Part shown: positions 57,846 to 64,000 of the stretch, piece after piece
Layout: every line of letters starts with the position of its first letter
Position numbering within the stretch: the stretch's first letter is position 1
Origin: Aureimonas flava
Lineage (GTDB): Bacteria > Pseudomonadota > Alphaproteobacteria > Rhizobiales > Rhizobiaceae
Length of the DNA stretch: 64,000 nt
Assembly (NCBI RefSeq): GCF_003583935.1
Contig: NZ_QYRN01000008.1
Location: forward strand, 150,627 to 214,626
Direction: 5' to 3'
Notes under the pieces: generated by a model
What the model saw: only the letters and a program-made list of their open reading frames with translations
The model's database searches: none
What the model was told of the DNA's origin: nothing
Program-made: the position numbers and the translations under genes

Positions 57846-58529
57846 ATGAGCGTACGTAGCATTCTCATTGTCGATGACGACGACGACCTTCGCACGACGC
57901 TCGTGGACCAGCTCGCCCTCCACGAGGAATTCCAGGTGCTGCAGGAGGCCAACGCCACCAAGGGCATCCAGACGGCGCGCGCCCATCTGATCGACCTCGT
58001 GATCATGGATGTCGGCCTGCCGGACATGGACGGGCGCGAGGCGGTGAAGGCGCTGCGCAAGGGCGGCTTCAAGGCGCCGGTCATCATCCTCACCGCGCAG
58101 GACGGCGACGCCGACACGATCCTCGGCCTCGAATCGGGCGCCAACGACTACGTCGCCAAGCCCTTCCGCTTCGCGGTGCTGCTGGCGCGCATCCGCGCCC
58201 AGCTCCGCCAGCACGAGCAGTCCGAGGACGCGACCTTCCAGGTCGGCCCCTACGTGTTCAAGCCGAGCCAGAAGGTCCTTCTGGACGACAAGGGCGGCAA
58301 GATCCGGCTCACGGAGAAGGAGACCGCGATCATCCGCTACCTCTACCGGGCCGACCGTCGCGTGGTGACGCGCGACGTGCTGCTCGAGGAGGTCTGGGGC
58401 TACAATTCGGGCGTCACCACCCACACGCTGGAGACGCATGTCTACCGACTGCGCCAAAAGATCGAGCCCGAACCCTCCAACGCGCGGCTGATCGTCACCG
58501 AATCGGGCGGCTACAAGCTGATGCCCTGA
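57846..58529 (+). CDS. cenR: CenR-type OmpR-family response regulator
   Basis: A 227-residue regulator: receiver domain (phospho-Asp55 in LVIMDVGLPDMDG; Lys105 in YVAKPFRF) and an OmpR-type winged helix from about 130 (FKPSQKVLLDDKGGKIRLTE to VTESGGYKLMP). The sequence resembles Caulobacter CenR, the essential envelope regulator, rather than CtrA, which starts differently. The sensor kinase is not in the window. The start has no clear SD. Next to an L,D-transpeptidase gene, which fits an envelope role. Confidence 0.85.
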   Translation: MSVRSILIVDDDDDLRTTLVDQLALHEEFQVLQEANATKGIQTARAHLIDLVIMDVGLPDMDGREAVKALRKGGFKAPVIILTAQDGDADTILGLESGANDYVAKPFRFAVLLARIRAQLRQHEQSEDATFQVGPYVFKPSQKVLLDDKGGKIRLTEKETAIIRYLYRADRRVVTRDVLLEEVWGYNSGVTTHTLETHVYRLRQKIEPEPSNARLIVTESGGYKLMP

Positions 58530-58689
58530 CCGGCCGTCCGGCTGTGGCCGGGCGGGAACGCACGGGGCGCCAAGGCCGTCCCGCGTGGCGCTTCCGCCCG
58601 CTTTGGGCTTCACGCGGCGGGCATTTCCTGCGATGTCCGATGCGGACGCGGAGCGTCCGGCATGGGACGCATGGAGTGTATCGGTCGGC

Positions 58690-59196
58690 ATGAGCCTGGA
58701 AAGCGACATGGAGCTTCTCGGCGGCGTCTCGCTGTTTCAGGATCTGACGCGCGACCAGTTGCGGCTCCTGGCCTTCGGCGCCGAGCACCGGCACCTGCGG
58801 GCGGGCGAGATCCTGTTTCGCGCCGAGGCGCGGGCCGACGCGGGCTTCATCGTGGTGGGCGGCGAGGTGAACCTCGTGGACGGCGAGGGCGACGGGCGGC
58901 GCGTGGTGGACACGGCAGGCCCCGGCTCGCTGCTCGGCGAGATGGCGCTGATGGCCGACACGCGCCGGCCCGTGACGGCGGTGACCGCCACCGACTGCGA
59001 CTTCATCCGCATCTCGCGTCCGCTGTTTCGGCGGATGCTCCAGGAATATCCCGACATCGCGGCGACGCTGCATCGGCGCATCGCCGGCGAGCTTCAGGAG
59101 ATGACCGCGCGGATCCTCGCCCTGTCCGACGTCTTCGAGGACGACCTTGAGACGCCCGGCGAAACGGCCGACGGCCCATCCGTGCCGCAGGACTGA
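58690..59196 (+). CDS. Cyclic-nucleotide-binding-domain protein
   Basis: A 168-residue protein with one cyclic-nucleotide-binding (CNMP) domain: LFQDLTRDQLRLLAFGAE at the start, then LRAGEILFRAEARAD, GEMALMADTRRPVTAVT and an alpha-helical tail. No DNA-binding helix-turn-helix, channel or enzyme domain follows, so the domain may act through partners. The phosphate-binding pocket GEMALMADTRRP has the standard Arg. ATG at 58690 is preferred over 58585 and 58633 because the family starts near the first helix. The gene follows cenR by 160 bases. Confidence 0.85.
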   Translation: MSLESDMELLGGVSLFQDLTRDQLRLLAFGAEHRHLRAGEILFRAEARADAGFIVVGGEVNLVDGEGDGRRVVDTAGPGSLLGEMALMADTRRPVTAVTATDCDFIRISRPLFRRMLQEYPDIAATLHRRIAGELQEMTARILALSDVFEDDLETPGETADGPSVPQD

Positions 59197-59377
59197 GGAA
59201 GCGGGAGCGACCGCGGTCGCCGTCCGGAACGTCCCCGGCAGTGGATTGGCGGGGGATCGTCGCGGCCCACGAGGCGCCGGACGCCGCGCATGCCGGCGGC
59301 ATCGGCGGCGATCGGCAACGAAACGCGTGGCGGCCAGCACCGCCGGGCCGATCCGGCGGGCTGTTCGGCCGGGCTCC

Positions 59378-60991
59378 CTAGATCTCGCCCATCACCTCTC
59401 GCGCCCGACGCTCGGCCGCCTGCAGGGTGCGGTAGGCCCGGAACTTGGCGTCGTGGAAGCGGGCGGTCTCGCCGCCCGCCGGCTCCACCGTCTCGCCGGC
59501 GCGGCACATGCGGGCGGCCGCCTGCGCCAGATCGGGCTCGGCGCCGCTCGCGACCACGCCCAGCATGGCGCTGCCGAGAAGCACCGGCTCGGCGGTCTCC
59601 GGCAGCACCACGGCGGTGCCGGTCGCGTCCGCCAGGATGCGGCGCAGGAGCGGGGAGCGCGAAGCGCCGCCCGAGACCACGATCCGTTCCAGCGGCACGC
59701 CCTCGGCGCGCATCGCCTCCACGATGTCGCGCGTCCCGTAGCAGAGGCCGCAGAGGCCGGCGACGAACAGGCGCACGATCGCATCCTCGTCGGCGTCCAG
59801 CGTGAGGCCGCTCACCGTGCCGGTCGCGTGCGGGTCGGCGTGCGGCGAGCGGTTGCCGAGATGGTCGGGCACGACGTGGACGGCGGCGGCGAGCCGGGCT
59901 GCGGCCTCCAGGGAGCCGGCGAGCGCAACGGCCCGCGCCTCCAGGTGGTCGAGCACGGCGCGCCCCTCCCCGTCCGCGCGGCTGCGGGCGGCGGCAAAGC
60001 CCGGATGCGAGCCGACCAGATGATCGAGCGCCGCGCCGTAGCCGGACTGCCCGCCCTCCAGGAGCCAGGCCCCCGGCAGCATGGCGCCGAAATACGGCCC
60101 CCAGACGCCCTCCACGAAGGTCGCCTCGGCGGTGACCGCCATCGCGCAGGCCGAGGTGCCCATGATCAGCGCGAGGTCGCGACCGACGCCCGACACGGTG
60201 CCGACGCCGCCGGCATGGGCGTCGATCAGTGCGGCGCCGACCGGCGTTCCCGGCAGGAGGCCGAGGTCGGCGGCGGCCGCCGCCGTCAGCCCCGCCCCGA
60301 CCGGCTGGCCGATGTCGAGCACCTCGCGGCCGATCCGGGCGAAGCCTTCGTCGGCCAGGTCCCCGAGCCCGATCGTGCGGAAGTAGTCCTCGTCCCAGCG
60401 CCGCTCGTGGGCGAGGTAAGTCCACTTGCAGGTCAGGGTGCAGACCGAGCGCGCCGCCGAGCCGGTGGAGCGCCAGGTGAGATAGTCGGCGAGGTCGAAG
60501 AAGTGCTCCGCGCCGGCGAACGTCTCCGGCATGGTCTCCTTCAGCCAGAGGAGCTTCGGCGTCTCCATCTCGGGCGAGATGCGACCGCCCACGTATCGCA
60601 GGACGGCATGACCGGTGGCGTTGATGCGCTCGGCCTGCGCGATCGCCCGATGGTCCATCCAGACCACGACGTCGCGCGCGGCGTCCCCGGACGGGCCGAC
60701 CGCGAGCGGCCGCCCGGACGGCCCCACGGCGACCAGCGAGCATGTCGCGTCGAAGCCGACGCCCCGGACCCGGGCGGGATCGCCGCCGGCCAGGCCGAGC
60801 GCCTCGCGCACGCTCTCGCACACAGCGCGCCAGATGTCGGCCGAGGACTGCTCGACGATCTCGCCCGGCTCGCGCCACAGGCGGATCGGGCGCTTGGCGG
60901 TGGCGACCAGCCGGCCGTCGGCGCCGAACAGGCCGGCGCGCGCGCTGCCCGTGCCGACATCGACGCCGAGGAAGAGATCGTTCGCAGTCAT
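59378..60991 (-). CDS. FGGY-family carbohydrate kinase, probable D-ribulokinase
   Basis: A 537-residue kinase of the FGGY group. The phosphate motif LFLGVDVGTGSARAGLF, then VWMDHRAIAQAERIN and the C-terminal VSGGASRSPLLRRILAD mark the family. VGFDATCSLVAVG fits the YDR109c/FGGY branch that phosphorylates D-ribulose. Located directly after a ribitol 2-dehydrogenase gene, whose product is D-ribulose, this suggests D-ribulose 5-kinase. The gap to the dehydrogenase stop is 17 bases. It is the last gene of the operon. Confidence 0.9.
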   Translation of the reverse strand: MTANDLFLGVDVGTGSARAGLFGADGRLVATAKRPIRLWREPGEIVEQSSADIWRAVCESVREALGLAGGDPARVRGVGFDATCSLVAVGPSGRPLAVGPSGDAARDVVVWMDHRAIAQAERINATGHAVLRYVGGRISPEMETPKLLWLKETMPETFAGAEHFFDLADYLTWRSTGSAARSVCTLTCKWTYLAHERRWDEDYFRTIGLGDLADEGFARIGREVLDIGQPVGAGLTAAAAADLGLLPGTPVGAALIDAHAGGVGTVSGVGRDLALIMGTSACAMAVTAEATFVEGVWGPYFGAMLPGAWLLEGGQSGYGAALDHLVGSHPGFAAARSRADGEGRAVLDHLEARAVALAGSLEAAARLAAAVHVVPDHLGNRSPHADPHATGTVSGLTLDADEDAIVRLFVAGLCGLCYGTRDIVEAMRAEGVPLERIVVSGGASRSPLLRRILADATGTAVVLPETAEPVLLGSAMLGVVASGAEPDLAQAAARMCRAGETVEPAGGETARFHDAKFRAYRTLQAAERRAREVMGEI

Positions 60992-61008
60992 GGTGGCCGT
61001 TCCCGGGA

Positions 61009-61737
61009 CTAGAGGTCGACGCCGTGCGGCAGGATCACGAGGTCGCGGATCACGACCCCGGGCGGACGGGTGAGCATGAACAGGACCGCGTCGGCGACCT
61101 CCTTGGCCTCCATCAGGCTCTTGGAGGCGCGCGCCTCCTCCAGCTTGGCGGCCGGCCAGTCGTCGATCAGCGGCGTCACCACCGGGCCGGGGGCCACGGC
61201 GCCGACGCGGATGCCGTGCTTGATGACCTGGCGGCGCAGCGTGTGGACGAAGGCCTGGATGGCGAACTTCGAGGCCGTGTAGACCGGCTCCCAGACCACC
61301 GGCACGAGGCCGGCCACCGAGCTGGTGACGACGATGTCGCCCGAGCCGCGCTCGGCCATGTGCGGGAGCACGGCGTGGATGGAGCGGAAGGCGGCGTTGA
61401 CGTTGAGGTTGAGCATCCGGTCCCAGCGGTCCGGGTCGCCCTCGATCACCTCGCCGCCGACATAGGCGCCGGCATTGGCGTGGAAGATGTCGACCCGGCC
61501 GGTCATCTCCAGGATCTGCGGCATCATCGTCGCGACGCTGGCGCCGTCGGTGAGGTCGATGCGAACCGCGTGGGCGCCCTGGCCGAGTTCGGCGCAGGCC
61601 TGTTCGAGCCGGTCGGCGGCGTGGTCGACGAGCACGACGCGCGCCCCCGCCGCGAGCATGGAGCGGGCGCATTCGAGGCCGATGCCGGACGCGCCGCCCG
61701 TGACGGCGGCGACCTTGCCGGAAAGATCGAAGTTCAT
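61009..61737 (-). CDS. rbtD: Ribitol 2-dehydrogenase (SDR family)
   Basis: A 242-residue short-chain dehydrogenase that oxidises ribitol to D-ribulose with NAD. The cofactor loop TGGASGIG is at 13-20 and the catalytic Tyr153 and Lys157 are in [44 protein letters not shown] and the end VILPHGVDL match Klebsiella ribitol dehydrogenase as I remember it, more closely than generic SDRs. It sits between the sugar permease and the ribulokinase. A 17-bp hairpin lies upstream. Confidence 0.9.
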   Translation of the reverse strand: MNFDLSGKVAAVTGGASGIGLECARSMLAAGARVVLVDHAADRLEQACAELGQGAHAVRIDLTDGASVATMMPQILEMTGRVDIFHANAGAYVGGEVIEGDPDRWDRMLNLNVNAAFRSIHAVLPHMAERGSGDIVVTSSVAGLVPVVWEPVYTASKFAIQAFVHTLRRQVIKHGIRVGAVAPGPVVTPLIDDWPAAKLEEARASKSLMEAKEVADAVLFMLTRPPGVVIRDLVILPHGVDL

Positions 61738-61769
61738 GGAAGGGTTTCCCGAATGGACGATATGGGGAG

Positions 61770-61807
61770 GCCTCGGGCCCGCCGCCGCGCGGCGGCGGGC
61801 CCGAGGC
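61770..61807. other. Intergenic stem-loop between permease and ribitol dehydrogenase
   Basis: A 17-bp perfect inverted repeat (61770-61786 with 61791-61807) with a GCGC loop. No T tract follows on the minus strand, so it may attenuate or protect the mRNA rather than stop transcription. Confidence 0.7.
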
Positions 61808-61814
61808 GGGCGCG

Positions 61815-63064
61815 TCAGCCGCGACCGTGCGAGGCGCGCGAGCGGCGGGCGAGCGAATCCACGATCACGGCCAGCGCCAGCACGCCGCCGAGGATCATGT
61901 AGCGGAGGCTGGACGAGAGGTTCAGCAGCGTCAGCCCGTTGGAGATCGCCTGGATCACGATGATGCCGAGCAGTGCCGAATAGGCCGAGCCGCGTCCGCC
62001 GAACAGGGACGTGCCGCCGATCACCGCCGCCGCGATGGCGTTGAGGTTGACGTCGCCGGTGCCGGCCTGCTGGGAGGCCGATCCGAGGCGCGCGGCCGAC
62101 AGGAGGCCGCCCAGCGCCGCCAGCGTCGAGCACAGGACGAAGGCGCTGAGGTAGATGCCGCGCACGTTGATGCCGGCGCGCCGGGCCGCCTCGCGGTTGC
62201 CGCCGACCGCCATCATGGAACGGCCCCACCGGGTGCGGGTGATCGCGTAGTCCATCGCCGCGACCATCGCCACGAAGAGCGCGAACATCCAGGGCACGCC
62301 CCGCCCCTGCGCCAGATACAGGACCACCGCGACGAGGCCCACGGTCAGCAGCAGCGCCTTGGCGACCACGACGCTGAGCGCGGCGCCCGTCAGGCCCGCC
62401 GCCTGCCGGCGCGCCCGGGCCCGGAGGCCGCTCCACAGAACGGCGGCGCCGGGTGCCAGCGCCAGGGCGACCGACAGCCAGTTCGGCATGTAGGCGTTCT
62501 GGCCGAAGCGCACGAAGGCGAGGCCGAACGGCAGGTTGATCGAGCCGGACGTGCCTAGGAGGTAGAGCTGGAGCCCGAGCAGCGCGAGAAGGCCCGCCAG
62601 CGTCGCCACGAAGGACGGCATGCCGACGCGGTTGTAGAGCAGCGCGTAGAGCGCGCCGACCAGCGCGCCGAGCCCGAGCGCCACCGCGATCGCGCCCGCG
62701 AGCGGCCAGCCGTTGTTGATCCACAGGACGCCGAGCATGGCCGAGGCGAGGCCCGACATGGAGCCGACCGACAGGTCGATCTCGCCGAGCAGCAGCACGC
62801 AGACGATGCCGAGCGAGATGATGCCGGTGGTGGCGCAGTCGTAGAGGAGGTTCGACACGTTGCCCGGCCGCAGGAAGACCGGGTTCAGCGAGGTGAACAC
62901 CACGGCGATCAGCACCAGGCCGACCGCCACGGGGATCATGCCGAGGTCGCCGGAGCGGACGCGGTCGCGGAAGGCGCGCAGGGCGCCGCCGAGGCCTTCG
63001 TCCTGGCGCACGCGGGCGTCGGCGCGGTCGAGCGCGCGCCCGGCGACGGAGTTGGGATTGTCGC

Positions 63065-63068
<4 letters not shown>
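61815..63068 (-). CDS. Sugar ABC transporter permease (XylH/RbsC family)
   Basis: A 417-residue inner-membrane permease with about ten hydrophobic segments in BPD-2 layout. [19 protein letters not shown] (a family mark), [12 protein letters not shown] and [18 protein letters not shown] are typical of the ribose/xylose group. The GTG start at 63068 overlaps the ATPase stop (GTGA). The substrate is inferred as ribitol from the operon. Longer than RbsC, closer to XylH in size. Confidence 0.92.
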
Positions 63069-63886
<818 letters not shown>

Positions 63887-63918
63887 GAGCCGGGCCTCCC
63901 TTGGTTCACGGAACGGGG

Positions 63919-63949
63919 GTCGGCCGCCCCGGGGTGCGGGGCGGCCGAC
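63919..63949. other. Intergenic stem-loop upstream of the ABC ATPase gene
   Basis: A 12-bp perfect stem (63919-63930 with 63938-63949) around a 7-base loop, with no T tract. Such hairpins between a binding-protein gene and the transporter genes commonly stabilise the upstream mRNA. Confidence 0.6.
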
Positions 63950-63981
63950 GGTTCGGGCCCGAGGGCCTAAGGGCTGCGCAG

Positions 63982-64000
63982 TTACGCGGCGGCGCTGGCG
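63982..64000 (-). CDS. Probable 3' end of the sugar-binding protein gene (partial)
   Basis: Only 19 bases are in the window. On the minus strand a frame ending in Ala-Ser-Ala-Ala-Ala followed by TAA at 63984-63982 is seen. A periplasmic binding protein gene is expected at this position because ATPase and permease are present and it is otherwise missing. This is an inference from context. Confidence 0.35.

Noticed and set aside
57846..58529. CtrA as identity of the response regulator
   Set aside because: The N-terminus, receiver sequence and C-terminal winged helix fit CenR; CtrA has a different start and recognition helix.
54771..58709. A minus-strand open frame of 1312 codons
   Set aside because: The oxidoreductase starts at 57122; the rest is antisense to cenR and crosses the L,D-transpeptidase gene.

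Overview
The window is gene-dense, very GC-rich chromosomal DNA from an alphaproteobacterium. Gene order and family content point to Hyphomicrobiales (Rhizobiales). The evidence is the lysC-ptsP-prfA-prmC-DUF4167 string divergent from ubiG, the bolA / J-domain / cobS / cobT / rpmB block, the hemC-hemD-mitofilin-hemY string divergent from tsaD-gpsA, a CenR-type regulator, an RTX protein and DUF1289/DUF1178/DUF3108 proteins. The family cannot be fixed from sequence alone; an Aurantimonadaceae-like lineage is only a guess. I see no insertion sequence, prophage, CRISPR array, rRNA or plasmid function.

Layout. Bases 1-3.7 kb are the most accessory-looking part: a DUF2188 protein, a sulfatase-like metallohydrolase, a secreted RTX repeat protein and a small orphan gene. 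Bases 4.1-13.2 kb hold DUF4167, prmC, prfA, ptsP and lysC, all minus, divergent from ubiG, which is followed by a serine-hydrolase gene broken by one in-frame TAG. Bases 13.3-19.2 kb hold an unknown gene, dps with two iron-control-like palindromes, two tandem DUF1289 genes, DUF1178, a nitrilase-family amidase, grxC, comF, a methyltransferase and a Flp pilin. Bases 19.2-29.5 kb hold mutT, GNAT, argJ, a parvulin, secA, an L,D-transpeptidase lipoprotein, accA and xerD. Bases 29.8-40.4 kb hold aroK-aroB, a DUF1275 protein, bolA, a J-domain protein, cobS-(secreted protein)-cobT, an esterase-like protein, a queuosine-precursor transporter with a possible preQ1-type leader, rpmB, DUF3108, YggT and tRNA-Ala(CGC).

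Bases 40.5-53 kb hold an MFS exporter, a soluble transhydrogenase, a glutamine amidotransferase, TerB, hemY, a mitofilin homologue, hemD and hemC, then tsaD-gpsA-YciI-EVE-DUF3072. Bases 53-59.2 kb hold a methyltransferase, hydroxypyruvate isomerase, a YdeP-type molybdopterin oxidoreductase, a second L,D-transpeptidase, cenR and a cyclic-nucleotide-binding protein. The last 5 kb read leftward as an apparent ribitol-uptake and catabolism operon: the end of a probable binding protein, ATPase, permease, ribitol 2-dehydrogenase and D-ribulokinase-like FGGY kinase. It runs off the right edge.

Cooperation between genes. PrmC methylates the release factor made from the adjacent prfA. GrxC, BolA and Dps suggest linked iron/thiol handling. 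CobS and CobT form the cobalt-insertion chaperone. HemC and HemD make uroporphyrinogen III beside HemY and mitofilin. Two YkuD enzymes, CenR and SecA serve the envelope. A recurring oddity is 15-bp in-frame tandem repeats in tsaD, prmC and the DUF4167 gene. I found no clear-cut undescribed multi-gene system. The best leads are the broken serine hydrolase, the transporter leader pseudoknot, the dps operator pair, the tsaD repeat and the secreted protein inside cobS-cobT.
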